A stretch of DNA of 13,135 nt from Betaproteobacteria bacterium. Lineage in GTDB: Bacteria > Pseudomonadota > Gammaproteobacteria > Burkholderiales > Usitatibacteraceae. Each line of letters starts with the position of its first letter. The stretch's first letter is position 1. The DNA is taken from NCBI GenBank assembly GCA_025362705.1, contig JANYFH010000410.1:1-13135 (forward strand). The letters run 5' to 3'. The notes beneath the pieces are model-generated. The model ran no database searches and was not told the DNA's origin. It worked only from the letters and a program-made list of their open reading frames with translations. Positions 6,231-13,135 of this stretch are shown here, piece after piece. Position numbers and translations under genes: made by a program.

Positions 6231-6788
6231 ATGAGCACAATTGACGACGCAGTCGCCAGCATGAAGAAAAACCTTGCCGAGAGAACCGGCAAATCGTTCA
6301 CAGCCTGGGTAAATATTGCGCGCAGCCTTGGTACTGATAAGCATAGTGACATTGTTTCTTATCTGAAAACCGAAGGGCCGATGGGTCATGGATACGCTAA
6401 TGCTGTCGCACTTGAAGCACGCAAGTCGGGCGTGATTGTCGATGAAGATCCCGTCGATCTGCTTTATGGCGGCGACAAGGCCTCACTTAGACCGCTTTAC
6501 GATTTGATCGCTACAACAGTGAGCGCGTTCGGCAAAGACATAGAATTCGCGCCGAAGAAAACTTACATCAGTTTGCGGCGCGCCAAGCAGTTCGCACTGG
6601 TGCAGCCCTCAACAGCGACACGCATCGACATCGGCATTAATCTCAAAGGCGTTGCACCGGTTGGCAAACTCGAAGCGTCGGGAACCTGGAATGGCATGGT
6701 CAGCCATCGCGTGCGATTGATTACGATGGCTGATTTCAATAAGGACGTGAAGAACTGGTTGAAGCAGGCTTACGAACAGGCTGGGTAG
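6231..6788 (+). CDS. DUF4287 / DUF5655 two-domain protein of unknown function
   Basis: The 185-residue product joins two small uncharacterised domains. Residues about 5-70 resemble DUF4287 (KNLAERTGKSFTAWVNIARSLG, then TEGPMGHGYANAVALEAR). Residues about 85-182 resemble DUF5655, recognised by FAPKKTYISLRRAKQFALVQPSTATRIDIGINLKG and the closing MVSHRVRL. No catalytic motif, signal peptide or membrane helix is visible, so it is probably cytosolic. The C-terminal domain has a nucleic-acid-binding look, with many Lys and Arg between short strands, but that is only an impression. It starts 36 bases after fadD and may be cotranscribed with it. Its stop lies 9 bases from the end of the convergent hydrolase gene, with no terminator between. 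Confidence 0.85.
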   Translation: MSTIDDAVASMKKNLAERTGKSFTAWVNIARSLGTDKHSDIVSYLKTEGPMGHGYANAVALEARKSGVIVDEDPVDLLYGGDKASLRPLYDLIATTVSAFGKDIEFAPKKTYISLRRAKQFALVQPSTATRIDIGINLKGVAPVGKLEASGTWNGMVSHRVRLITMADFNKDVKNWLKQAYEQAG

Positions 6789-6797
6789 GGCTACGGA

Positions 6798-8048
6798 TCA
6801 CGTTTTTTCCAGTAACCACTTTTTTATCCGCGCGTAAACATCTTTGCGATCCAGCAAATCCATGTGGTTCATCTCATAGCCAATCCACTGACGCGACTTC
6901 GGGATCGCGAGTGCCCGCGCCGGATCGTCATGCAGCCCTAGCGCGCTCTGCACTGGCACAAGCCCGTCGCCGAGAATATTTCCGGCGAGCGAGCCGGATT
7001 TTTTACCGATTACTGCGGCAATGGCGTAGCACTTCACACCGATTGGCAGTGGTGATATTTGCGCATTCGCTTTTGCCTTTCTGGAGGAGGCGAAGCGATC
7101 TTGTTGTTCCCAATCGGCGTCGTGGACATCCGCGTGTCTTAAATCAGTAATGCCGGCGCTACGAATCTTTGCAAGGCGCGCAAACGCTGCCGTGTAAGGG
7201 CTGGTGTCGAGAATCACGTTGACCCAGTTGCCACCACGTTCGAGCGGGGCACCGAAGTGCGGTGTCCCGAGGAAAATGATTTTCTTCAGCGCACGCAGCC
7301 AGCCGTGCCCGGCTTGCTGCGCAAAATCGCAGGCACTGCGCGTCACCAGCCCGCCCATGCTGTGGCCGATGATGTTCAACTCTTCCACGGGCACCGGCCA
7401 CGCTTTGAGCAGGGTCTCGATTAGCTCCGCGAAGGCGCGTCCATTGGTGGAAATATGCTGGCCACTGTCGTAGCGTAGATATACGGTCGTGAATGGCACA
7501 GCAAAAGCCGGATCAGCCACCAGTGCCGCGCCGTGATCGTGGCCATTGCGCTCCCATTGCAAATCGCCCATGCACAGCCCATGCACGAGCAGCAGAATTT
7601 TGCCGCTAGGCTGCGGGATCGCGCGCGCCAACGATTTTTTTGTGAGCGCGAGAGCCACACCATCGCGCCGCAACTGCATCGGAATCGCCAGCGGATTATT
7701 GCTTGCAACCAGGTGGTCGCCCATCACACCATTGAGTGCACTCACTACCGCCTCGCGCTCGCTCGACGACGGTTCTTGACTCAGCAACCCAGTCAATTGC
7801 CCGAGCGCCAGATCAAGCCCCCCACCCATGGCGCGCGTAACGCCGCGGATGCTGCGGTAAACAAATCCAGTGATACCGCTGGTGGGCGATTCCGTTGGCG
7901 TGCCGAAAATATTCGGCGCACGCAGAATATTGTGATGCATGACCTCGACCAGATTGGTCAAACCGATGGTTGCATCGACAGCGAGCTTGCTTGCGCCATG
8001 CAGATCGGACGGATGCAGGTGTTTTTTCTTGCCGCCAGTTTTAGGCAT
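6798..8048 (-). CDS. Lipase-like alpha/beta hydrolase
   Basis: The 416-residue product has an alpha/beta hydrolase core from about residue 150. The oxyanion-hole strand is ILLLVHGLC (151-159), the nucleophile elbow GHSMGG carries Ser230, Asp361 lies in GDGLVPVQSALG, and His395 in NHMDLL, giving a complete catalytic triad. IFLGTPHFGAPLERGG (258-273) is typical of lipases and PGAP1-like esterases. The first 140 residues are a mostly helical extension without recognised function. No signal peptide is seen; the N-terminus is basic (MPKTGGKKKH), so a cytosolic or granule-bound enzyme acting on an ester lipid or polyester is possible. The substrate is unknown. The ribosome binding site is weak. A promoter-like element shared with the phosphodiesterase gene lies 35 bases before the ATG. 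Confidence 0.88.
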   Translation of the reverse strand: MPKTGGKKKHLHPSDLHGASKLAVDATIGLTNLVEVMHHNILRAPNIFGTPTESPTSGITGFVYRSIRGVTRAMGGGLDLALGQLTGLLSQEPSSSEREAVVSALNGVMGDHLVASNNPLAIPMQLRRDGVALALTKKSLARAIPQPSGKILLLVHGLCMGDLQWERNGHDHGAALVADPAFAVPFTTVYLRYDSGQHISTNGRAFAELIETLLKAWPVPVEELNIIGHSMGGLVTRSACDFAQQAGHGWLRALKKIIFLGTPHFGAPLERGGNWVNVILDTSPYTAAFARLAKIRSAGITDLRHADVHDADWEQQDRFASSRKAKANAQISPLPIGVKCYAIAAVIGKKSGSLAGNILGDGLVPVQSALGLHDDPARALAIPKSRQWIGYEMNHMDLLDRKDVYARIKKWLLEKT

Positions 8049-8083
8049 TCTGGTTGGTGACTTTCATGGCATTATTTGGATAA

Positions 8084-8110
8084 ACACTAGCACCGGCGGG
8101 TATTTCAGGG
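8084..8110 (-). promoter_or_regulatory. Promoter-like element before the hydrolase gene
   Basis: On the minus strand the blocks CCCTGAA (8110-8104), CCCGCC and GTGCTAG, then TGTTTA, match the element before the phosphodiesterase gene with the same internal spacing. The extended -10 would be TGC plus TAGTGT (8089-8084). Thirty-five bases separate it from the ATG at 8048, against 33 at the other copy. The surrounding plus-strand sequence 8082-8108 also resembles 3263-3289 (22 of 27 identical). Confidence 0.5.
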
Positions 8111-8165
8111 CATAAATGCCTGCGAAGGCGCGCCACCTCTGGGGTTTTATAATCCGCAAATGCCT

Positions 8166-8675
8166 TCACGCGTCCCACGCAAACAGCATGACTTCATCTT
8201 CATCCTTCGGCATTTTTACCATCGCCTCAAATTTCAAACCAATTTTTTCAAGCAGTTTGATCGAGGTGACATTGTCGCGCGAAGTGATGCCGACAATTCT
8301 CTTGAGACCAAATGTATTTTTGCCATAGGCCATCGTTGCGGTTGCGGCTTCGGTTGCGTATCCCATTCCGGTAAATTGTGGCAGAAACGCAAAACCAATA
8401 TCGACGTCGTCCAGGCCATCTCTTTTTATCAGGCCGCATATCCCCAATGGCGCACTGTCCGATTTGCGTTCGGTCAGGTAGAGGCCGAAGCCCAGCCGTT
8501 CAACCATCGCCACTGGCCCCTTTAAAATGTATTCGCGCGTGGCATCAGTGGTGCGTACGCCGCGATCGCCGATGAATCGCAGCCAGCTGGGATCATTCAG
8601 CAGTTCGAGGATGAATGGCGCATCGTCCGCGCATATCCAGCGGAGAATGAGACGGTCTGTTTCCAGGACGCGCAC
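8166..8675 (-). CDS. GNAT-family N-acetyltransferase (RimJ/RimL-like)
   Basis: The 169-residue product has the layout of RimJ/RimL-like GNAT acetyltransferases. It begins LETDRLILRW (4-13), and the acetyl-CoA pyrophosphate loop is QFTGMGYATEA (100-110). It then has LKRIVGITSRDNVTSIKLLEKIGLKFE (124-150), where Asn135 and the following helix are typical. It transfers acetyl from acetyl-CoA to an amine, either a protein N-terminus or a small molecule; the target is unknown. The GTG at 8675 matches the family's usual beginning, but no good Shine-Dalgarno precedes it. The frame is the same as that of the preceding FecR-domain gene, whose TGA lies 27 bases upstream with no other stop between. Cotranscription with that gene is likely; a functional link is not obvious. 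Confidence 0.88.
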   Translation of the reverse strand: MRVLETDRLILRWICADDAPFILELLNDPSWLRFIGDRGVRTTDATREYILKGPVAMVERLGFGLYLTERKSDSAPLGICGLIKRDGLDDVDIGFAFLPQFTGMGYATEAATATMAYGKNTFGLKRIVGITSRDNVTSIKLLEKIGLKFEAMVKMPKDEDEVMLFAWDA

Positions 8676-8702
8676 GTCAGAAGTGATACGACTTGCGTTT
8701 GT

Positions 8703-11132
8703 TCAAGGTGCTGACATGCCATTTGCACCGCGGATTGTTGCAGGCATACGCCAGCCAGCGCGAACAGCCGATGAACGCTTCCCGATATCGTTCGCACGTC
8801 TCGCGTCGGATGCCACCAGACCTAAGGATGCTGTCGGCGCGAACGCAGCATTGCCGACATAGTAGCCAAGAGAGTCACCGACCGTGAATGCAAGTTGCCC
8901 GGCGTTGCCACTGTTGTTGGTAAAGAGTCCGTCAAATCGACCGGTCGCCGAACCGGCGGAGCCACAAGGTCCGCCAGAACAAGTCACTGTTGCAACACCC
9001 ACGCCGGGGCGCCGCTGCGGCGACGTATCCGCAGCGAATCCGACCCCGACGATGGGTGCGTTGCTCGCACTCACCTGATAGGTCGGACCCGGCACGGGAT
9101 TGTTTCCGCCAATCGACGCGCTGAAACTCACCGTCTTGCTTGAAAAGTTCGCCTGTAACGATCCTGATACCAGGTTGGCTGCGATCTGTTGGTTGATGCT
9201 GCCACCGAAATAGCCGTAGGCCAGGAAGGAGGGCGGAACGCTGAAGACCAGGTTTGCGGTGCCGCTTTGCGGGATCACGATACCGATGGTCGGCGGTGTG
9301 TTGGTGTTGAGCGCGACACTACCCAGCACGTAATCGCTATATCCGCTGCCGGACGGACGGTTCGGGTTGATCCGGTAACTCACACTCATCCACTGGCCCG
9401 TCGTTCCCGCAAATTGCCCGTTGACGGTACCAAGATAGCCGGTCGAAGAGCAGGTGCCTCCGCAGGCAATGTTGAGACTCTGCTCGGACGAGGCGAAGGT
9501 AAAGCCCGGATTGCCCGGCGTAAGACCGGCCGCACCGGCGAGCGAAAAGTTTTGGCCGTTGATGCTGAGTCCGAAGTTGCCGCTGATAGTGCGCGCCGAA
9601 AAATTGGCCGATACCGAAGCTGATGTCAGCGACCCACTGTGGCCGAACGAATCGGTAGGCGCAGTCGCTGCAGCCATTGTGTACACGGTGCTGCCGGTGA
9701 AACTGCCAAGTACACCACCTATCGTTGGCGTGGTGACATCGTATGAAACGCTACGATTACCAAGGTCAAACGTTGCCCGCCCGCCGGGGGCGGAACTGTC
9801 GGCAATGGTAATCGAGCCGCCCTCCCAGCGGCCGAGGATGACACTGCTATCCGGAGAACGAAAGCCGTCGCGATGTGCGCCACCGTTGAAGCTGACGGTG
9901 CCTGAATAGGTGTTTGGGTTGTATCCGGCGGGCACCATTCCGGGACCGGCCAAAAATGCGCCTACCGTTGCGTTGCTGATTTGTATCAGCCTTCCTGCGG
10001 CATCAAGGGTTGCATCGCCATTGGCGTCAAATGACGATTGCCCGACCACACCTTCAAACCCGCCAGTCGACAACGGATTGAAAAACCGGAACAGTGCGTC
10101 GTATCCATTCGCTGTTGATGGTTGTGCCGCGACGATAGAGGCTCCAACCGTTGCAGCAGAGGCTTGTGAAGTTCCTACATTGGTTGCCACCGGTGCCACC
10201 CGCGGATTCGAGACCGATTGGCTGTTGGTTGTCGCGGCGGCGGTGGTCGGTGGCGTGTCTACGGATGCGACAGTGGGTGCAGGTGTCGTTGCACCGCTTG
10301 CAGTTGCAGTTGCGGCTGCCGGCCCTGCATCCGTGGATGCGGTTGTGGGCACTGTTGCAGGTGGCGCATCACTACTGGCTACCGCAGTAGTCCCGGCAGT
10401 ACTGCTTGGCGGAGCAGTGGGAGCATTTTCCGCTACCGATGCCTGCGCTTTTTCTGGCGCTGCTGCCTTGGCAGTCCTCATCGGCGGTGTCGCGACCGCC
10501 AGGATGAATTGCGGCGTCGGGATAAAGCGCGGCGCAAATCCTGGTAGCACCTGAATAGTCTCGCCCGGATACGACACCAAGGTCTGTTCGTCACCTTGTT
10601 CATCCACCGAAGTCACGCTGTGCGCACCGGTGAATGTGTAGTTGAGCGTGCCGCTGTCCTCACTGTGCGCGAGAATATTGCCGGAACCACGGATGCCGAT
10701 GGTCGCGATCGGCGAACGCATCTTGAATTGACTGCGATTGCGGCGCGCCAGTTCGCCGGTAAAAGTCCGCAGTACACCATTGACCAGCGTGACCAGCGCC
10801 GCATGTGCAGCAGACGGCGTTTCGGCAAAATCGTAACGATCCAGGCGCATGCGCGAATTCGAGCGTAGCGACAGGAACGCCTTGTCGATCATGACTAATT
10901 GCAGCGTGCCGTCGGCGCCGGTACGAATGATGTCTCCCTGGCGTACCGGAGTGCCCGGTTGTACGACGATGCGATCAGTGCCACGTTCGACGATAACTTC
11001 GCCGAAGACGAATTGCGCTTGCCCCACCTCCTGCCCGCAAACGCTGGCGCTCAGCAGGCTCGACACAATGAATAACAGCGCCGCCGCAAAATTATTGTTC
11101 AATCTTAAACCGGTGCATGCAGGGGTCAGCAT
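8703..11132 (-). CDS. Exported FecR-domain protein with Pro/Thr/Ala linker and repeated beta modules
   Basis: The 809-residue product has a signal peptide (hydrophobic 15-28, cleavage near 30-33) and then a FecR domain (about 40-200) with GTPVRQGDIIRTGADGTLQLV and FLSLRSNSRMRLDRY. A linker at about 212-342 is nearly all Ala, Thr, Pro and Ser. The C-terminal 460 residues are Gly/Ser/Asn-rich beta sequence. Two similar modules are visible, each starting at a stretch like ANFSARTIS (509-517) or ANFSSKTVS (661-669), carrying one Cys pair (557/561 and 718/723), and closing with GTVNGQFAG or ATGRFDGLF. They recall transferrin-binding-protein-like beta-barrel domains. The last 40 residues are basic and unlike the rest. 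The start has an excellent ribosome binding site, GGGAG 5 bases before the ATG, 11 bases after the barrel gene. I infer an exported or surface protein, possibly the cargo of the upstream barrel. This is not a sigma regulator, since FecR here is periplasmic. Confidence 0.85.
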   Translation of the reverse strand: MLTPACTGLRLNNNFAAALLFIVSSLLSASVCGQEVGQAQFVFGEVIVERGTDRIVVQPGTPVRQGDIIRTGADGTLQLVMIDKAFLSLRSNSRMRLDRYDFAETPSAAHAALVTLVNGVLRTFTGELARRNRSQFKMRSPIATIGIRGSGNILAHSEDSGTLNYTFTGAHSVTSVDEQGDEQTLVSYPGETIQVLPGFAPRFIPTPQFILAVATPPMRTAKAAAPEKAQASVAENAPTAPPSSTAGTTAVASSDAPPATVPTTASTDAGPAAATATASGATTPAPTVASVDTPPTTAAATTNSQSVSNPRVAPVATNVGTSQASAATVGASIVAAQPSTANGYDALFRFFNPLSTGGFEGVVGQSSFDANGDATLDAAGRLIQISNATVGAFLAGPGMVPAGYNPNTYSGTVSFNGGAHRDGFRSPDSSVILGRWEGGSITIADSSAPGGRATFDLGNRSVSYDVTTPTIGGVLGSFTGSTVYTMAAATAPTDSFGHSGSLTSASVSANFSARTISGNFGLSINGQNFSLAGAAGLTPGNPGFTFASSEQSLNIACGGTCSSTGYLGTVNGQFAGTTGQWMSVSYRINPNRPSGSGYSDYVLGSVALNTNTPPTIGIVIPQSGTANLVFSVPPSFLAYGYFGGSINQQIAANLVSGSLQANFSSKTVSFSASIGGNNPVPGPTYQVSASNAPIVGVGFAADTSPQRRPGVGVATVTCSGGPCGSAGSATGRFDGLFTNNSGNAGQLAFTVGDSLGYYVGNAAFAPTASLGLVASDARRANDIGKRSSAVRAGWRMPATIRGANGMSAP

Positions 11133-11143
11133 TTCGTCTCCCT

Positions 11144-12547
11144 TTATTTGAAGTCGCGACGCAAGGTTACGCCACCTTCCGCTTTGGCGAAGGTGTAAAG
11201 ATCAATGTTGGACTTGTTGCGCACGTAAACAGCATATGGCTGCAAGGACCAGGCTCCGACAAATTTCCACGTACCGCGAACATAGACTTCGAGCAGGTCG
11301 TCTCGACCGGTCTGCACCAGCGTGGCCCGTGCAAATGGCTCGTCGTCGATGCGCCGCGACCAACCCACGCTGGACAGCCAGCTCATCGCTGCGCGTGTAT
11401 CGGATTGGGCGACCAGCCGAATGCCCGGCGTATGTCGCGTTGCGGTCGTCTCGGTGAAAAGATTGAGCGGTCGGCGGGCGTCGTCGTAGCCATAAGAAAG
11501 ACTCGCATATAAGGTACCACCCGGCCACCACGCCGGTTGCTGCTGGAGTGCCAATGACATTTGTAACTGGTTGGTATCCTGACCGGGGTTGGTTTTATAA
11601 CGCAGTGCGCTGAATTGTATGCCGAGCACGATTTGCGTATCCGTGCCGAGATTGCGGCGCACCTCAAGATTCATGCCGCGCGAATCGCGGTCGTTGGAGA
11701 CGCGCTCGGCACTGATCGTATCGACGAAGGCACCGTCCTGGCGAAAGCTTTGTACAAAACCGGACATCGTGTAGTCGAACTGCCCTCGCCGGGTCTGGTA
11801 GCCGAAATTCGCATTCGCCAGAAAATAATCGTAATCGTTGAACTCGCGATAGCGCCGCAACGACAAATCTGCCGAGGCGAAAATCGATCTGTCTTCCCGC
11901 AACCGGAAAATCCCATCAACCCCGGTTTGCACCGAGAAAAAATTATCGCCGCGACGAATAGAATTGCCAGTGGCAACGATGCCCGGCAAACCAAACGAAT
12001 TCAGAATCGCGCTGGAAAAATCGCGCGTACTGCTGGAGAGATTGTTATCGCGGCCGCCACCGATTTCAATGTAGGCAGACCGGTTAAAGCGCTGCCGCTC
12101 TCTGATGCGCTTTATTTCCGCCAGGTAGTCTTCGAGCAGTTTGCGACCGGTTTCGTTTGGCGCGCGCGTCAGCAATCGCGTAAATTCCTGCTCGGCAAGA
12201 TCGATTGAGCCCATGCGCAGGTATGTGCGTGCAAGCTCCAGTCGCGCGCTGTCGAAGTCGGGATTCCTGATGAGCAATCTCTCGAATGCAAGCGTTGCCC
12301 GTTCCAGTCGATCTGATTCTAGCGCTGCCACGCCCAGCCAATAGTCAAAGTCGCGGTCGCCCGCGCGCCGGAGTTCGAGCGGCGCCAGCAGACTGAATGC
12401 AGCGTCTGCCTGTTTGTTTTCGATGAGAGCCTTCGCCTGCGCTACCGGGTCGGCGGGCTGGCAGTTCACTGGAGTCGCAATTGAGCATCCGAGCAGCAAC
12501 AATAAGCTCAGCCTGAAAAAACACAGGAATCCGGAACGTGGGTACAT
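11144..12547 (-). CDS. TPR plus outer-membrane beta-barrel protein, SLAM-like
   Basis: The 467-residue product begins with a signal sequence (MYPRSGFLCFFRLSLLLLLGC). LLGC at 18-21 could be a lipobox, but ordinary cleavage near residue 29 is equally possible. Residues about 32-150 form TPR-like helical repeats (ALIENKQADAAFSLL, WLGVAALESDRLERATLAFERLL, ARLELARTYLRMGSIDLAEQEF). From about 157 alternating amphipathic strands rich in Tyr, Arg and Gly run to the end, closing in GGVTLRRDFK, as expected for an outer-membrane barrel. This TPR-then-barrel layout matches surface lipoprotein assembly modulators (DUF560, type XI secretion), which move beta-barrel-bearing cargo across the outer membrane. 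ATG 12547 is chosen for the GGGAG 8 bases upstream; the frame is open to 12664 but adds a non-signal-like stretch. The FecR-domain gene follows 11 bases later. The SLAM assignment rests on layout, not on a profile search. Confidence 0.78.
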   Translation of the reverse strand: MYPRSGFLCFFRLSLLLLLGCSIATPVNCQPADPVAQAKALIENKQADAAFSLLAPLELRRAGDRDFDYWLGVAALESDRLERATLAFERLLIRNPDFDSARLELARTYLRMGSIDLAEQEFTRLLTRAPNETGRKLLEDYLAEIKRIRERQRFNRSAYIEIGGGRDNNLSSSTRDFSSAILNSFGLPGIVATGNSIRRGDNFFSVQTGVDGIFRLREDRSIFASADLSLRRYREFNDYDYFLANANFGYQTRRGQFDYTMSGFVQSFRQDGAFVDTISAERVSNDRDSRGMNLEVRRNLGTDTQIVLGIQFSALRYKTNPGQDTNQLQMSLALQQQPAWWPGGTLYASLSYGYDDARRPLNLFTETTATRHTPGIRLVAQSDTRAAMSWLSSVGWSRRIDDEPFARATLVQTGRDDLLEVYVRGTWKFVGAWSLQPYAVYVRNKSNIDLYTFAKAEGGVTLRRDFK

Positions 12548-12764
12548 CGAAAGTACTCCCATATTTTGGTGTTGTGTTCCGCATGCTCGACAACTTCGAT
12601 CTGCGGAATCTGCACGCTGGAGTTTACCGCCATCGAATTGATATGTCAGCCGTGTTCGTCGCAAATCTGTTGCACAAACGCAATGGCTGGAGTAAAAACG
12701 GCGTTATCTGCAAAATTGTGTCAGTGGGTTCCCGGTTGCCCAATTGTTGCCCGAGAGAGATAAC
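12548..12764. other. Divergent intergenic region, SLAM-like gene and secreted protein gene
   Basis: These 217 bases separate two divergent exported-protein genes and should hold both promoters. On the plus strand a weak pair, TTGCAC then 17 bases then TAAAAA, lies near 12671-12699. On the minus strand CTGACA (about 12725-12720) resembles a -35, but no good -10 follows. GTTATC and GATAAC words sit at both ends of the stretch 12704-12764. No gene is supported. Confidence 0.4.
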
Positions 12765-13135
12765 ATGCACAAGAAAAGTAGTGTCGGCGTCGCGCAAATA
12801 TTGTCGCAATCATGGTTCGCGGCAAGGGTGACTTGGCTCGCATTGATGCTCGGGGCATTTTCGCTGACAGCGCAAGCTGCGCCATCGATCGGCGGCTGCC
12901 CGATTTTTCCGGCGAATAATTATTGGAACGCGCGTGTGGACACGCTACCTGTGCACCCAAGCTCAGTCAATTGGGTGAACAGCATCGGCGCTGGAACAAA
13001 TCTGCACCCTGATTGGAGCAACGATCTTTCCGGTGGATTTGGGTTCTTCATCGATCTCGTTCCGGGCACCCAGCCGCCGGTGCCGATCACCTTCACCGGC
13101 AACCCGGCGCAAACCGATACCGGACCGTTTCCAAT
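12765..13135 (+). CDS. Secreted protein of unknown function, N-terminal part
   Basis: ATG 12765, preceded by GAGAGA 4 bases upstream, opens a frame that runs off the window after 123 codons. Residues 1-38 form a signal peptide with hydrophobic core VTWLALMLGAFSL and cleavage after AQA. The mature part begins APSIGGCPIFPANNYWNARVDTLPVHP and continues with SSVNWVNSIGAG and LHPDWSN. The pattern CPxFPxNNxWNxxVDxLPV followed by IG..T.LHPD is one I recognise from conserved secreted proteins of unknown function in several bacterial phyla. A Pro-rich stretch (PGTQPPVPITF) follows. One early Cys (residue 44) is seen. No catalytic motif is visible in this part. It is divergent from the SLAM-like gene. 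Confidence 0.82.
   Translation, partial: MHKKSSVGVAQILSQSWFAARVTWLALMLGAFSLTAQAAPSIGGCPIFPANNYWNARVDTLPVHPSSVNWVNSIGAGTNLHPDWSNDLSGGFGFFIDLVPGTQPPVPITFTGNPAQTDTGPFP

Noticed and set aside
8127..8134. GGCGCGCC palindrome
   Set aside because: An 8-base GC palindrome outside any promoter position is expected by chance in DNA of this composition.
8148..8153. Perfect TATAAT on the plus strand between the hydrolase and GNAT genes
   Set aside because: The hexamer 17 bases upstream (AAGGCG) is nothing like a -35, and it would drive transcription antisense into the GNAT gene with no plus-strand gene there.
9910..10554. Plus-strand open frame of 214 codons
   Set aside because: It is the antisense shadow of the Ala/Thr/Pro linker and neighbouring part of the FecR protein; low-complexity content keeps it open, and it has no motif or ribosome binding site.
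11615..12208. Plus-strand open frame of 197 codons
   Set aside because: Antisense shadow of the TPR/barrel gene; no ribosome binding site or motif.

Overview
The window reads as chromosomal DNA of a Gram-negative proteobacterium, most likely a betaproteobacterium. The basis is gene content: a PhaF/PhaI-type polyhydroxyalkanoate phasin, an E. coli-type glucokinase of 321 residues, a FadD-type acyl-CoA ligase, and a FecR / TPR-outer-membrane-barrel pair. This is an inference, not a database result. I see no tRNA, rRNA, CRISPR array, transposase or phage gene.

Left part (1-2241), storage lipid genes. A wax ester synthase/diacylglycerol acyltransferase, cut by the window edge, runs leftward. Divergent from it is a small acyl-CoA-binding protein. 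A convergent phasin with a histone-like basic tail follows and has its own rho-independent terminator. The set would cover acyl-CoA trafficking, neutral lipid synthesis and granule coating.

Middle part (2242-6788), all on the plus strand. Glucokinase comes first, then an exported glycerophosphodiester phosphodiesterase, a long-chain acyl-CoA ligase, and a two-domain DUF4287/DUF5655 protein 36 bases behind the ligase. Supply of hexose phosphate, glycerophosphate and acyl-CoA fits the storage-lipid theme, but the genes are separated by gaps and are probably not one operon.

Right part (6798-12547), all on the minus strand. In transcription order it holds a TPR plus outer-membrane beta-barrel protein resembling surface lipoprotein assembly modulators (SLAM), then 11 bases later an 809-residue exported FecR-domain protein with a Pro/Thr/Ala linker and repeated beta modules. 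A GNAT acetyltransferase and a lipase-like alpha/beta hydrolase follow. Divergent from the barrel gene, a secreted protein of unknown function starts and leaves the window at the right edge.

Two signals deserve most attention. First, the barrel/FecR pair looks like a transporter-cargo pair of the SLAM (type XI) kind. Second, a promoter-like block (CCCTGAA, CCCGCC, GTGCTAG) lies at nearly the same distance before the phosphodiesterase gene and the hydrolase gene, 4.7 kb apart and on opposite strands; one copy is half of a long imperfect palindrome.
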